DNA of 64,000 nucleotides from Enterococcus sp. DIV1094 (GTDB lineage Bacteria; Bacillota; Bacilli; Lactobacillales; Enterococcaceae): contig NZ_CP147250.1 in NCBI RefSeq assembly GCF_017316305.2, forward strand, positions 682,001 through 746,000, given 5' to 3'. The notes beneath the pieces were generated by a model. It searched no databases. It worked only from the letters and a program-made list of their open reading frames with translations, and was not told the origin of the DNA. Of the stretch, positions 7,963 through 18,030 are shown piece by piece. The stretch's first letter is position 1, and each line of letters begins with the position of its first letter. The position numbers and the translations under genes were made by a program.

Positions 7963-8835
7963 ATGTTTTTATCAATTGAAGAATTAGTCCAACAAGCACA
8001 ACACTACCCTAGCGTTGCTGAATTGATGATTGCGATCGAAATGGAGATGAATGGCCGTTCTCGTGAACAGATCATTTCCATCATGGAAAAAAATCTAGCG
8101 GTAATGGAACAGTCGATTGCAGAAGGCAATGAAGGAGTGACCTCCGTTACAGGGATCACGGGTGGTGACGCAAAGAAAATGGACGACTACCTTTCTCATG
8201 GTGATTTTCTGAGCGGCGAAACGATTTTGACAGCCGTCCGTAATGCGATTGCGGTGAATGAAGTCAACGCAAAAATGGGGTTGATCTGTGCAACCCCTAC
8301 TGCAGGTAGTGCAGGGGTCGTTCCTGGTGTTTTGATGGCCGTACGTGATCGTTTGCAATTAACACATGAACAGCAACTCGACTTTTTGTTTACAGCTGGT
8401 GCTTTTGGCTTAGTCATCGCAAACAATGCGTCGATCAGTGGAGCTGAAGGCGGTTGTCAAGCAGAAGTCGGTTCTGCGAGTGCGATGGCTTCCGCTGCCT
8501 TAGTTTGTGCGAAAAACGGGACACCTCATCAAGCGGCTCAAGCGGTGGCGATCACATTGAAAAATATGATGGGCTTGATCTGTGATCCTGTTGCCGGGCT
8601 TGTAGAAGTGCCTTGCGTTAAACGAAATGCTTTAGGTTCGTCACAAGCTTTCATTTCAGCTGATATGGCTTTAGCTGGCATCGAAAGCGTGATCCCACCT
8701 GATGAAGTGGTGGCTGCCATGTATCAAGTGGGTCGACAAATGCCTTCTATTTTTAAAGAAACCGCAGAAGGTGGACTGGCAGTGACCCCTACAGCGAAAC
8801 GATTGACGAAAGAAATCTTAGAAAGGCAAGTATAG
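7963..8835 (+). CDS. sdaAA: L-serine dehydratase, iron-sulfur-dependent, alpha subunit
   Basis: 290 residues, full length for the separate alpha chain. Conserved stretches include CATPTAGSAGVVPGVLMA, AEGGCQAEVGSASAM and LICDPVAGLVEVPCVKRN; cysteines in the last two and in the first are candidates for the 4Fe-4S cluster that activates the serine hydroxyl. It is co-transcribed with sdaAB and followed by a terminator. The oxygen-sensitive cluster suits a fermentative lifestyle. Confidence 0.96.
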   Translation: MFLSIEELVQQAQHYPSVAELMIAIEMEMNGRSREQIISIMEKNLAVMEQSIAEGNEGVTSVTGITGGDAKKMDDYLSHGDFLSGETILTAVRNAIAVNEVNAKMGLICATPTAGSAGVVPGVLMAVRDRLQLTHEQQLDFLFTAGAFGLVIANNASISGAEGGCQAEVGSASAMASAALVCAKNGTPHQAAQAVAITLKNMMGLICDPVAGLVEVPCVKRNALGSSQAFISADMALAGIESVIPPDEVVAAMYQVGRQMPSIFKETAEGGLAVTPTAKRLTKEILERQV

Positions 8836-8899
8836 TCATCCTTTTTCTGCAAGTTGGAACAAAGACTGCACAACAAGTTTTTTATCTCCTAAAGACATG

Positions 8900-8950
8900 C
8901 CGAATAACCATGGGAGCAGATTTGCTTTTCCCATGGTCATTCGGTTTCTT
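8900..8950 (+). terminator. Terminator after sdaAA, shared with the opposite operon
   Basis: Stem CCGAAT-ACCATGGGA with TCCCATGGT-ATTCGG, then TTTCTTTTT on the plus strand. The convergent amidohydrolase gene stops at 8952, so the same hairpin may also act on the minus strand, though with a poorer T run. Confidence 0.8.
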
Positions 8951-8951
8951 T

Positions 8952-10262
8952 TTACATTCTCTGCTTTGCTTCAAAAACAAATTGCTCCATCTGTTCATAA
9001 AGGTTTGCTTTGATTTTTTTAAAGTCGTGATGGACCAATTGATGATCACGTACGAGCTGTTTCCCATCCACCCATACATGTGCCACGTTGGAAGCATTCG
9101 CTGAGTAAACTAACGCAGAATAAGGATCAAAAATCGGAAACATGTTCACAGACTGTGTTTCAACGATAATAAAATCGGCTTTATTCCCTACCGCAAGCTG
9201 GCCAGTTTCTTTAAAGTCCAGCAATTCTGCCCCTCCTCTTGTTGCTAAGCGGACGATTTCCTTCGCTGGAAAAAGTGCGCGATCTTTTTCAAAGGTTTTA
9301 TGGAAATTAGCAAATAGCTTCATTTGCGTAAAGAGATCTAACGTATTGCCACTACTTGGGCCGTCTGTACCTAAACCGACAGTCAAGCCAGCAGAAAGCA
9401 TTTCTTTTACTGGCGCTACCCCTTTAGCCGACTTTGTATTTGCGCCGATGCAATGGGCAATACCGACTTTCTCTCCTGCTGCAGCAACTAAAGCAATATC
9501 TGCTTCTGTCATATGGATACAGTGTGCCATGATCAATGGTCGTTCCATAAATCCCAGTTCTTTCAATAGCTCAAAAGGCGTTTGTTGATAACGTTCCGCC
9601 AATTCTTTCATTTCGTAATCCATTTCTGCGACATGTAAAGTGATCGGCACATCGAATCGTTTACTCAATTCAACTGTCTGTTTCAATCCTTCATACGTAT
9701 TGGTATTCGGCGCATGTGGCGCAAGAGCTGGCGTGATCAACGGATGCCCTTGCCATTTCGGCAGGAACGTTTCACTGTAGGTCAACCCGCCAGATGGCTC
9801 TGGATTATCACAGACAGGCATATCAATGATCGTTTCGCCAAGGACCGCACGAATCTTAAATTGATCACACACTTGCGCGACTTGATCTTCAAAATAGTAC
9901 ATATCACAAAAACCAGTCACACCACTAAGTAACATTTCACTGATTGCATAAGCGGTGCTTGCTGCCACTAGCTCTGGTGTCATGTAAGCTTCTAATGGAA
10001 ACAAGAAACGGCGCAACCGATCTGGGACATCGTCACCTAAAGATCGAAAAGGAATCATGCCAGCATGCGTATGTGTATTCACGAACCCTGGCAATAAGAT
10101 ACCACCCTCTCCATCAATTACTTCTTCCGCAGAGGCGATCCCTTCTTGCCATTTGCCCAACTCAAGTACACGGTTTTCTTCTATTAACAGATAACCATTT
10201 TTATATTCAGTCAGTTGATCATCCATTGTTAGGATATGAACATTTTTTATCAAGGTTCTCAT
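8952..10262 (-). CDS. Amidohydrolase, MTA/SAH deaminase-like
   Basis: 436 residues with an intact metal-dependent amidohydrolase fold: HTH metal motif (FVNTHTHAG, about residue 62), LHVAEM, a further metal histidine in MAHCIHM, and the catalytic aspartate in GLGTDGPSS. It belongs to the TrzA/AtzA-MtaD group that deaminates 5'-methylthioadenosine, S-adenosylhomocysteine or related purines. Its ATG overlaps the stop codon of the adenine deaminase gene (ATGA), so the two are translationally coupled. Together with a polyamine-type transporter upstream, this suggests salvage of purine products of polyamine metabolism. The exact substrate is not decided by sequence. Confidence 0.85.
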   Translation of the reverse strand: MRTLIKNVHILTMDDQLTEYKNGYLLIEENRVLELGKWQEGIASAEEVIDGEGGILLPGFVNTHTHAGMIPFRSLGDDVPDRLRRFLFPLEAYMTPELVAASTAYAISEMLLSGVTGFCDMYYFEDQVAQVCDQFKIRAVLGETIIDMPVCDNPEPSGGLTYSETFLPKWQGHPLITPALAPHAPNTNTYEGLKQTVELSKRFDVPITLHVAEMDYEMKELAERYQQTPFELLKELGFMERPLIMAHCIHMTEADIALVAAAGEKVGIAHCIGANTKSAKGVAPVKEMLSAGLTVGLGTDGPSSGNTLDLFTQMKLFANFHKTFEKDRALFPAKEIVRLATRGGAELLDFKETGQLAVGNKADFIIVETQSVNMFPIFDPYSALVYSANASNVAHVWVDGKQLVRDHQLVHHDFKKIKANLYEQMEQFVFEAKQRM

Positions 10263-11983
10263 AATAGAACCCCATCTTCTGGGAAAATCAATGGATAAAA
10301 TTCTTGTGTTTTCGTATTCATCATCCCTTTATCAGTCATTTTGATTGCAGGCGAAACTGGCAATGACAATGTAGAAAACGACATGATCTCATTCATATTT
10401 TTGTAGCCTAGATTTTGCATTTCTCTACGCACAGATTTCAAATCTTGTCCTAACTCTTCAATCGGCGCTTGCGAAACGATCCCTCCGATTGGCAGAGGGC
10501 AGGTCGCTGCTAATTCCCCATCATTGACTACCACATAGCCCCCTTGTAATTCCAACAATTTTTGCTGCGCCAACAGAATATTTTGGGCGTTATTCCCCAT
10601 CACCATCACGTTATGATGATCATGCGCCCAAGTTGTCGCAATACTCCCTGGTTTTGTAATAGGTTCTTCCATCAAAGCATAAGCAACATTGCCATTTTTT
10701 CCATAGCGTTCCATGACGATCAACAGGTCGCAGTCCGAATTTTCCCAATCGAGATACCCTTCTTTGACCGGAATTTCCTTCGTGATTCGTTCCGTAAATG
10801 TTCCAATCTCATGTTTCCGAATGACATTACAACGGACACTTGGTAACTCTGTTTTGACTGCTAAGCGGAGATCGTCTAACGAAAGTTTTTTACAATGAAC
10901 TGTTTGACTATATGAATCAGGAAACTGTTCGATTTTTTCTGGATAACGGATCGTGTCACCTTTCTGGTAGACTTCTTTTCCCGATTTAAAGACCGCAGAA
11001 ATAGAGAATGACGTTAAATCATCCAACAGAATAAAATCAGCCAATCGACCCGGACCGATCAATCCACGATCATTCAACCCCATTCTGCGAGCTGGCGTAA
11101 AAGTTGTCATATAGATTGCTTGCTCAATCGGTAGGCCTGCCTCCACTGCTTTTTTCAGATTTTCATTTAAATGCCCAGTCAGCAGATCGTCCGCCATCAC
11201 ATCATCTGTGATGATACACGCATAGTCATAGTACTCATTTTCTGTGATCACCGCCATGTTTTCTGGTGTGATCGATTTGTTTTGAAATTGGATGAACATA
11301 CCGTTCTCAATTTTTTCTGCTAAAGATTCTGGAAACTGATGCGTATGATCGGAAGAAATCCCACTATACATAAACGCGGCCAATTCTTCTTCGTAAATCT
11401 TAGGGCAATGGCCTTCCAATGGCATCGTTGGTCGTTTTTCTTTACATAGATCAATGATTTGACGGATCAATGATGTTGGTTCATGTGCAATACCATGGAA
11501 GTTCATTGCTTCTCCTAAACAAATCACTTTTGGATTGTCTAACAGTTTTTCTGTTTCAGCTAACCCGATGATTCCTCCAGTTGTTTCTAGTTCCGGTGTG
11601 GTGGAAGGAACAGATGACGGAATCGCATGGAAAATATCAAGCTCCGTTTCGGCATTCATGAATTCAGTCAGGCCCTCAAGCCCAAAAACATTTGCCATCT
11701 CATGCGCATCCGCAATCACCGTCGTCACGCCAAACGGCAAAACGGCTTTTGAAAAAATACTTGGCGTAGTCATCGAACTTTCAATGTGCATATGGCTGTC
11801 GATCAAACCAGGAATCATGTATTTGCCTCGTCCATCTATTTCTTGAAGAATCTCCAAGTGACGAATATCCTTTGCTGTAACATAATAAAACTTTTCACCA
11901 CTGACAGTGACATGTTTCTTTTCAAAACATTGTTTGGCTGTGTTGAATACTTGAGCATCTCTAATCAGTAAGTCAATCTTCAC
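10259..11983 (-). CDS. ade: Adenine deaminase
   Basis: 574 residues, the usual length of the bacterial adenine deaminase (AdeC/YerA-type): metal-binding HMHIESS after GLIDS near residue 64, DAHEM near 113, and the C-terminal domain with GGYVVVNDG and PLPIGGIVS. It converts adenine to hypoxanthine and ammonia. It lies between the solute-binding protein gene and the second deaminase in a single-strand operon. The start ATG follows AGGAAGACAAAGGTGA. Confidence 0.95.
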   Translation of the reverse strand: MKIDLLIRDAQVFNTAKQCFEKKHVTVSGEKFYYVTAKDIRHLEILQEIDGRGKYMIPGLIDSHMHIESSMTTPSIFSKAVLPFGVTTVIADAHEMANVFGLEGLTEFMNAETELDIFHAIPSSVPSTTPELETTGGIIGLAETEKLLDNPKVICLGEAMNFHGIAHEPTSLIRQIIDLCKEKRPTMPLEGHCPKIYEEELAAFMYSGISSDHTHQFPESLAEKIENGMFIQFQNKSITPENMAVITENEYYDYACIITDDVMADDLLTGHLNENLKKAVEAGLPIEQAIYMTTFTPARRMGLNDRGLIGPGRLADFILLDDLTSFSISAVFKSGKEVYQKGDTIRYPEKIEQFPDSYSQTVHCKKLSLDDLRLAVKTELPSVRCNVIRKHEIGTFTERITKEIPVKEGYLDWENSDCDLLIVMERYGKNGNVAYALMEEPITKPGSIATTWAHDHHNVMVMGNNAQNILLAQQKLLELQGGYVVVNDGELAATCPLPIGGIVSQAPIEELGQDLKSVRREMQNLGYKNMNEIMSFSTLSLPVSPAIKMTDKGMMNTKTQEFYPLIFPEDGVLL

Positions 11984-12021
11984 CTTTGTCTTCCTCTCTT
12001 TTATTCCCGTTAGACAAGAAT

Positions 12022-12052
12022 AGGGGGTTGTGCGCTTTCGTCACAACCACCC
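12022..12052 (-). other. Intercistronic hairpin between potD-like gene and ade
   Basis: GGTTGTG and CACAACC around a 9-base loop, extended by G/C-rich flanks, with no T run on the minus side. It may act as a processing or stability element between the transporter and enzyme parts of the operon. Confidence 0.5.
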
Positions 12053-12094
12053 CAATGTGTATTTTTTCAATGATTTCCGTTGTCAGGAAACTGT

Positions 12095-13156
12095 TTATTG
12101 GTTGATCAAACGATTCCAGCGATCGATCCAATCAGTCATTTGACTATTAACGAAATCAAAGTCGATATTTTTTGCACGATCAGCAACTGCGCCATAAGTC
12201 ATATTGCCAGCTTCTTCTTCACTTAATTCGACTTTATCATTTGTCGGTGCTTCATTTAATGAAAGTGCTTTTGTTTTTTGTGATTCTTCACTAATTCTGT
12301 AGTTGATGAATGAGTATGCTAGTTCTTTATTCGCTGCTTCTTTTGGAATGTTGATCGTATTGTAGTTTGCGTATGTGCCACTTTCAGGAACAACGTATTC
12401 GATCGTATCGGAGTCTCCTTTGACAATATCATAAGCAAAATCCATGACGATTGCAGCTTCGATTTCTCCTGCTTGGAACATGTTTGCTAAGTCAGAAGAT
12501 CGTGCATAGGTCTTAACGATGTTTGGTTTCAATTCTTCTAAAGCTTCAAATGCTGCTTCACCATTGTCATCTTCGATCGCTACACCTGCATGATCACTTG
12601 CAATGTACATCATCAATGGGCCAGCAGTTGTTGTAATTTCAGGAATCGAGATTTTTCCTTCTAATGCAGCATCCCAAAGGTCTGACCAGCTAGTAATTTC
12701 TTTACCGACTTTTTCTCTGTCGTAAACGATACCCACACTGTTGACTGCAATCGGCACACCCGCACCACTATCAAAGACTTCCTTCGCACCTTCAGTCAAA
12801 TCTGCTAAATTCGGGATTTTTGATTCATCTAGTTTTTCAAATAATTCTTGAGAAGCACCATCCGATGAATTTGCTTGTGCTAACTCAATCACGTCAATTC
12901 CTCTAGGATTGCTGATTAGTTTGTTGAAGCGATCGCCACTGTTCCCTAGATCCATCGTGATTTTCGCATCAAATTCTTTTTCAAAAGGATCCATGACATC
13001 GCTTTTCACGATATCTTCGCTTAATCCAAATGTCGATACAACTAAATCTTTTGACTCTTTTGCTTCTGAAGAATTGGTTTCAGATCCTCCTCCGCAAGCT
13101 GTTAATACAAACATACTTGCTAAAACTACTGAACTTACTAGAAAGCCTCTTTTCAC
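12095..13156 (-). CDS. Spermidine/putrescine-type ABC transporter substrate-binding lipoprotein
   Basis: 353 residues with a lipoprotein signal peptide (lipobox LTAC at residues 18-21, then GGGS) and an extracellular solute-binding protein fold of the PotD/PotF group. Conserved segments include VSTFGLSEDIV, GVPIAVNSVGIVYDREKV and the C-terminal AYSFINYRI. It captures the ligand outside the cell for the permease pair encoded upstream. Polyamine is the default prediction, but the operon's two purine deaminases leave open a purine-like ligand. Confidence 0.88.
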   Translation of the reverse strand: MKRGFLVSSVVLASMFVLTACGGGSETNSSEAKESKDLVVSTFGLSEDIVKSDVMDPFEKEFDAKITMDLGNSGDRFNKLISNPRGIDVIELAQANSSDGASQELFEKLDESKIPNLADLTEGAKEVFDSGAGVPIAVNSVGIVYDREKVGKEITSWSDLWDAALEGKISIPEITTTAGPLMMYIASDHAGVAIEDDNGEAAFEALEELKPNIVKTYARSSDLANMFQAGEIEAAIVMDFAYDIVKGDSDTIEYVVPESGTYANYNTINIPKEAANKELAYSFINYRISEESQKTKALSLNEAPTNDKVELSEEEAGNMTYGAVADRAKNIDFDFVNSQMTDWIDRWNRLINQ

Positions 13157-13178
13157 TTCTTTTTCCCCTTTTCTTTAC

Positions 13179-14219
13179 TTATTTATCTTCCAAAAGAACG
13201 ATTTTATCTTTTGGGAAATGCAGGTCGATTTGATCTCCTGCTTGGTAAATTTGTTTATCCGTACCGTTTACTAAGAATTTGCCTAAATCTGTCTCTACTT
13301 CATACTGGTAACTTTTCCCTAGAAATGTTCTGACTTTTACTTCACCTTTTACAAGATTATGTGTCGCATCAGAAGCAATTTCGATATCTTCGGGACGGAT
13401 CGTTGCTACCAATCGCTCCGCTACTGGTTGTTCATAAGGTGTTTCAATGACATTTCCGGCAGCTTGATAGCGAATACCTTCGATCTGCTCAACTGGAAAG
13501 AAATTTTCAAAGCCGATAAAATGTGCAACAAAGCGTGTTTTGGGATGGCGATAGATCATTTCAGGTGTATCATATTGCTCGATTACACCATTATTCATGA
13601 CCGCTACTTTATCAGAAATAGAGAAACACTCTTCTTGATCGTGGGTCACAAAAACTGTGGTAATACCAAGTTGCTGTTGGATACGTTTGATCTCGATCCG
13701 CATTTGGACACGTAGTTTCGCATCTAAATTACTTAATGGTTCGTCTAACAATAGTAACTTAGGTTCAATAACCAATGCTCGGGCTAAGGCCACTCGTTGG
13801 CGTTGTCCACCTGAGAGTTGTTTCGGGTAACGATCACCTAACTGTTCTAAGCCACAGATCGCTAACATATCTGCTACTTTCTTCGCAATATCTGCTTTGT
13901 TTTCTCTACGCAATTTCAAACCGAAAGCGACATTTTCAGCAATTGTTAAATGAGGAAACAACGCATAGCTTTGAAATACCATACCAAAATTGCGTTTATG
14001 CACAGGAACTTTCACTAGTTCTTGATCTTCCAAAACAAAAGAGCCATCATTTGGTGAAATCAAGCCGGCAATCACACGTAGCGTCGTTGTTTTCCCGCAA
14101 CCACTAGGACCTAATAAAGATACTAGCTCTCCTTTTTCCATTGAAATCGATAAATCTTCTAATATATTTTGTTTTCCGTCATAACTCACACGGATGTTGT
14201 TCAAATTTACAAAACTCAC
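13179..14219 (-). CDS. Polyamine-type ABC transporter ATP-binding protein (PotA-like)
   Basis: 346 residues from GTG 14219; the ATG at 14234 lies within the AGGGGGAG ribosome binding site and is rejected. Walker A GPSGCGKTT, Q-loop FQSYALFPHL, signature LSGGQRQR, Walker B LLLLDEPLSNLD and switch VTHDQEE are all intact; a C-terminal TOBE domain follows from about residue 240. It energises the permeases encoded by the two genes upstream. Confidence 0.94.
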   Translation of the reverse strand: MSFVNLNNIRVSYDGKQNILEDLSISMEKGELVSLLGPSGCGKTTTLRVIAGLISPNDGSFVLEDQELVKVPVHKRNFGMVFQSYALFPHLTIAENVAFGLKLRRENKADIAKKVADMLAICGLEQLGDRYPKQLSGGQRQRVALARALVIEPKLLLLDEPLSNLDAKLRVQMRIEIKRIQQQLGITTVFVTHDQEECFSISDKVAVMNNGVIEQYDTPEMIYRHPKTRFVAHFIGFENFFPVEQIEGIRYQAAGNVIETPYEQPVAERLVATIRPEDIEIASDATHNLVKGEVKVRTFLGKSYQYEVETDLGKFLVNGTDKQIYQAGDQIDLHFPKDKIVLLEDK

Positions 14220-14275
14220 GGTTCTCCCCCTCATAATTTCCAGTCATTCTCAAGTATTCTTCGATTCCTTCACAT

Positions 14276-15055
14276 TTAAGCGATCGAAGCTAAACCTAAC
14301 GTTTTCTCAATAATAAACATCAAGAAAACTGTTAATACCATGATCATCACTGAAATCGCCGACACAGTCGGATCATACGTATATTCAATGTAGCTCAATA
14401 ATGAAGTAGGCAACATCGTTACTCCAGGTCCAGATAAAAACATCGAAACTGGTACATTATTGAATGAGTTTACAAAAGCCAACATAAATGCAGCAAATAT
14501 TCCAGAGGAAACATTTGGTAAAACGACTTGCATAAATGCGCGTGTTTTGGTGCATCCTAGTGTCCACGCAACTTCTTCAATCGAAAAATCTAACTGCTCC
14601 ATACTTGAACCGACCACCCGAATGATATACGGTAAGCTGATCAAAAAATGGCCAATCAATAAAGCTTGGATCACCGGTAGATTAAACTTGATCACGATGT
14701 ATTGGAACAAGGAGTAGCCGACGACTATTCCCGGAATCATCGTTGGTGATAAAAAGAAATTTTTAAATAATTGTTTGCTTTTCATGTGGTAACGAGAAAG
14801 GGCATAAGAAGTTGGCACACCGACTAGTAAAGCTAACAAAGTCGCACCTACCCCAATACTTAAACTCAATTTAAAGCTGTTCATGAATGTTTCAGAACTT
14901 AGTGCTTTTGTGTACCATTCTAATGAAAATCCATCAATAGGAAATTGTATCGTTGATGATTGACCGAAAGAAGTCACAACAATAATCACTAATGGTAAAA
15001 ATAAAAACGCAAAAACTAATACTGCGATGATCGTCATCCCTTTTTGCTTACGCAT
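14276..15055 (-). CDS. Polyamine-type ABC transporter permease (PotC-like)
   Basis: 259 residues with six membrane segments and the EAA loop for contact with the ATPase (EEVAWTLGCTKTRAFMQVVLP). It overlaps the preceding permease gene by 8 bases, which indicates coupled translation. It forms the translocation pore with the PotB-like partner. Confidence 0.93.
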   Translation of the reverse strand: MRKQKGMTIIAVLVFAFLFLPLVIIVVTSFGQSSTIQFPIDGFSLEWYTKALSSETFMNSFKLSLSIGVGATLLALLVGVPTSYALSRYHMKSKQLFKNFFLSPTMIPGIVVGYSLFQYIVIKFNLPVIQALLIGHFLISLPYIIRVVGSSMEQLDFSIEEVAWTLGCTKTRAFMQVVLPNVSSGIFAAFMLAFVNSFNNVPVSMFLSGPGVTMLPTSLLSYIEYTYDPTVSAISVMIMVLTVFLMFIIEKTLGLASIA

Positions 15056-15884
15056 GATTCATTTCCCTCCGATCCAAACGTGCAGCAATCATATTCAAGC
15101 CTTTATTCACAATCAAGGTAGTCACGATCATGATCAATGCAATGACACTGGCTGAAGTCCAATCACCTAAAGTCGATGCTTTCTGGTATAAGAAAGTCGC
15201 CATCATCATATTTTGGTTTCCACCTAAAAGTTGCGGTGTCGTGTAAGCAGTCAATGTTCCTGTGAACACTAAAATACTGCCAACGATCACGCCAGGGATA
15301 CAAAGTGGCATCACGATTTTGTAGAACGTTTTAAACGGACTTGCCCCTAATGTTTCAGCAGCCTCAAGTGTTTCTTTCTCAATATTTTCCATCACACCTA
15401 CAAGTGTCATGACCATGGTAGGTAAGAATAAATAAACAGAACCGATAATAATTGCAAACTCTGTATATAGTAAGGCGATGGGTTGTTCGATCAGTCCGAT
15501 TCGCATCAAGAAATTATTGATCACTCCTGATCTTCCAAGAATATTGATCCAGGCAAAACTACGGATAACTGAATTCGTCAATAATGGAAACATCGTCATC
15601 GCCATCAATAGGCTTTTCCACTTTTTCCCCACACCTGCAATAAAATAGGCAGTTGGAATTCCTAAAACGGCAGAAATCAACGTCACGATCGCCGAAACGC
15701 GAATCGTTCGAAGAAAGATCCTCAAATTGAAATCATCTGTCAGAAAACTAGTATAAGCACTCAGACTAGCTCCTGCTTCAGTAAAAATGGTTGGCCATAT
15801 AATATTGACCAGTGGCAAAATCATAAAAAATAATAGTAAGATCGTTCCAGGTGCAATGATCAAATACGGAACATTCTTCTTCAT
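15048..15884 (-). CDS. Polyamine-type ABC transporter permease (PotB-like)
   Basis: 278 residues from ATG 15884, seven bases after AGGGGGAG; the upstream ATG at 15899 is part of that site. Six membrane segments, EAA loop with LEAAETLGASPFKTFYKIVMP. It is the first gene of a six-gene minus-strand operon (permease, permease, ATPase, binding protein, adenine deaminase, amidohydrolase). Confidence 0.93.
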   Translation of the reverse strand: MKKNVPYLIIAPGTILLLFFMILPLVNIIWPTIFTEAGASLSAYTSFLTDDFNLRIFLRTIRVSAIVTLISAVLGIPTAYFIAGVGKKWKSLLMAMTMFPLLTNSVIRSFAWINILGRSGVINNFLMRIGLIEQPIALLYTEFAIIIGSVYLFLPTMVMTLVGVMENIEKETLEAAETLGASPFKTFYKIVMPLCIPGVIVGSILVFTGTLTAYTTPQLLGGNQNMMMATFLYQKASTLGDWTSASVIALIMIVTTLIVNKGLNMIAARLDRREMNHA

Positions 15885-15913
15885 TTCTCTCCCCCTCATT
15901 CGTGTTCTGTCTC

Positions 15914-15942
15914 ATTATAAGAAAAAATACGAACATTTTCAA
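15914..15942 (-). promoter_or_regulatory. Promoter of the transporter/deaminase operon
   Basis: TTGAAA (15942-15937), a 17-nt spacer, then a perfect TATAAT (15919-15914) on the minus strand, about 30 bases before the first start codon. I could not find a purine riboswitch in the short leader. The rest of the gap up to 16160 shows no gene. Confidence 0.8.
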
Positions 15943-16163
15943 GAAAACTTTGTAATTTATTCAGAAAAAACACTAGTTATATGAAATAAATCCTAAAAAT
16001 CCTGTATTTATCCGTTTTATACAGGTACACTTTTGAGAGTTTTATTGGATTTTTGTAATCTAACTCTATTTATTAAACGATTATTTATCAAATATGCGAT
16101 TTAACTATCAAAAGTGTTGAGAAATACATCGCAATCGAAACTAAAAAATAAGCAAATGAAAAA

Positions 16164-16221
16164 GCAAAAAGAGCAATTAACGAACATTCATTTAAAAACG
16201 TTCGTTAATTGCTCTTTTTAT
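16164..16221 (-). terminator. Terminator of the lipoprotein hydrolase gene
   Basis: A 20-bp stem (AAAAAGAGCAATTAACGAAC with its complement), 14-base loop, A run on one side and T run on the other, so it can act in both directions. It lies just after the hydrolase stop codon. Confidence 0.88.
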
Positions 16222-16226
16222 CGCGA

Positions 16227-17117
16227 TCAGATATCCCATAAAAACTGGCTAACTTCTCGATCCACTTCTTCATTTTCATGAAGCATACTATGTGAAGCCC
16301 CTTCGCCTTCTTCGACCTTTTCCGTTACAGGATTTCCATGCTGTTTCAATAAGGCATAAACCGCTAATGCACTATTCAACGGAACCGTTCCGTCACTTAG
16401 GTCCGTTTCACTCAACTGCCCTGCAATCAATAAAAATTTTGTAGCACTAGGGAGATTTCCTATCAATGATTGATAGTCTTGATACCGCGAAGACACTACA
16501 GCCGGTCCATTTTCGAGTAGCTCCGCCAACCCCTGACCGCTATCATCCACGAAATCATTGAAGGGCGCACCTAATGCTACAAACTTTTCGACTTGCGGTA
16601 AAGCTTGCTCTTGTCCATAAGTGACCAGATAGCGCAGTCCACTGACACCGCCCATGGAATGTCCAACAATGTTAACTTTGTCGATTTGGTAAGTTGTCTG
16701 CAAATAAACCAGACAAGCACGAATCCATTCCGTTTGATTCCATTCATTATTTTCATTATCTTCAAAAAGCACTTGGACCATTGGATTCGTTGCTTGTTTT
16801 GATAATGCACCTTGCGCTTGAACGTTTCCATTGACATCCACAGTCAACACGATTTCTTGCTGCCCTTTGTTTTCCGTCTCTAAGCGCTCCAGCATTCCTT
16901 TAAATGAATTGACTGTCCCTTTATAGCCATGAATAAATAGCGTCGGTACAGTCCCTTTTTCTACTGACTCTACTTGACTTGTCGTTGTTGTTTCAGTGGA
17001 TGTAGTTTCTTTTGAGGTTGTGTTTTCTTGCGTTTGACACCCCGCTAGGAACAGCAACACAAACAACACTACACCACTTAACACGAGATTGATGTTTCCT
17101 TTATTACGTTGCACCAT
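16227..17117 (-). CDS. Alpha/beta hydrolase lipoprotein (DUF915-type)
   Basis: 296 residues from ATG 17117, which has AAAGGAGTGAG upstream; the frame's earlier ATG at 17144 lacks one. The signal peptide ends in lipobox LAGC followed by a Ser/Thr-rich linker. The hydrolase domain has FIHGYKG (oxyanion region), the nucleophile GHSMGG near residue 165, an aspartate in LSDGTVP and a histidine in EGASHSMLH, so the triad is complete. It is a surface-anchored esterase or lipase-like enzyme of unknown substrate. Confidence 0.85.
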   Translation of the reverse strand: MVQRNKGNINLVLSGVVLFVLLFLAGCQTQENTTSKETTSTETTTTSQVESVEKGTVPTLFIHGYKGTVNSFKGMLERLETENKGQQEIVLTVDVNGNVQAQGALSKQATNPMVQVLFEDNENNEWNQTEWIRACLVYLQTTYQIDKVNIVGHSMGGVSGLRYLVTYGQEQALPQVEKFVALGAPFNDFVDDSGQGLAELLENGPAVVSSRYQDYQSLIGNLPSATKFLLIAGQLSETDLSDGTVPLNSALAVYALLKQHGNPVTEKVEEGEGASHSMLHENEEVDREVSQFLWDI

Positions 17118-17196
17118 TTCACTCACTCCTTTCGTACAAGACAAAAAGAGCTGAGATGACTAGGCATCCCAACTCCTCCATTATCCTGATCACTGT

Positions 17197-17742
17197 TTAG
17201 TCGATCTTGTCTACTTGATCAAAATCAAGCTCTGTACTTGTTTCACGACCGAACATGTCAATGTTTACTTTTAGTTTTTCTTTTTCTTCATCGACTTCTG
17301 TCACTTGCCCTTCTAAACCAGCAAATGCACCTTCGATGATTTTCACAACTTCGCCAACTTCTACTTCAAGTTCGTTTTGACGTAAACTCATGCCGATCGA
17401 ACGTAAGATATGATTGACTTCTTCTGGTAATAAAGGTGCTGGCTTGCTTCCTGCACCGTGAGAACCAACAAAACCAGTAACGCCAGGTGTGTTACGGACA
17501 ACATACCATGAAGCATCTGACATGATCATTTCTACTAAGACATAACCAGGGAATGTTTTATGAACGATTTCTTTTTCTTTCCCATTTTTTACTTCAGTTT
17601 CTGTTTCTTCAGGAACAACGACACGGAAAATAAAATCAGCCATTTTCATACTTTGCGCACGTGACTCGATATTTGCTTTTACTTTGTTTTCGTATCCAGA
17701 GTATGTATGCAATACATACCAATTTTTTTCAAAAGATTCCAT
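17197..17742 (-). CDS. nusG: Transcription termination/antitermination protein NusG
   Basis: 181 residues: NGN domain (WYVLHTYSGYENKV; FPGYVLVEM; VRNTPGVTGFVGS) and C-terminal KOW domain (VVKIIEGAFAGLEGQVTEVD). It binds RNA polymerase and couples it to ribosomes or Rho. It follows secE in the usual rpmG-secE-nusG order. Confidence 0.98.
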   Translation of the reverse strand: MESFEKNWYVLHTYSGYENKVKANIESRAQSMKMADFIFRVVVPEETETEVKNGKEKEIVHKTFPGYVLVEMIMSDASWYVVRNTPGVTGFVGSHGAGSKPAPLLPEEVNHILRSIGMSLRQNELEVEVGEVVKIIEGAFAGLEGQVTEVDEEKEKLKVNIDMFGRETSTELDFDQVDKID

Positions 17743-17842
17743 TGAAGGCTCCTCATTTCATTTGTAAAATAAAAAAACCTCAGTTCCCCGAAGTTTTTCC
17801 TCTACTTGATTATAGCACCGTTTGTTGGTTTTTACTAGTGAC

Positions 17843-18013
17843 TTATTGCAAGATCCACGCAAACAGACTTTGGATCGCTGTATCCATCACGAAAAACATC
17901 AATCCGAAGATGATCGCAGTCTCGATAACGACTAACGTATCTTTACGTAGTTGTTTTTTACTTGACCAAGTTACTTGTTTCATTTCGTCTTTTACACTTT
18001 TAAGAAATTTCAT
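17843..18013 (-). CDS. secE: Preprotein translocase subunit SecE
   Basis: 56 residues on the minus strand, starting ATG 18013 after AAGGAGGAGG, ending TAA at 17843. The sequence begins MKFLKSVKDEMKQVTWSSK and has one C-terminal membrane helix (VVIETAIIFGLMFFVMDTA), the short Gram-positive SecE form. With SecY and SecG it makes the protein-export channel. Position between rpmG and nusG confirms it. Confidence 0.97.
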   Translation of the reverse strand: MKFLKSVKDEMKQVTWSSKKQLRKDTLVVIETAIIFGLMFFVMDTAIQSLFAWILQ

Positions 18014-18030
18014 CGTAATCCTCCTCCTTG

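Noticed and set aside
7279..10262. Antisense frames over sdaAB, sdaAA and the amidohydrolase gene
   Set aside because: Shadow frames of strongly conserved genes, with no start signals.
14219..15899. Longer starts (Met-Arg-Gly-Arg) for the PotA-like and PotB-like genes
   Set aside because: In both genes these codons are the AGGGGGAG ribosome binding site itself; the GTG at 14219 and ATG at 15884 are correctly spaced.
15900..16160. Purine riboswitch before the transporter/deaminase operon
   Set aside because: No conserved purine-aptamer cores and the predicted transcript start leaves only about 30 bases of leader.
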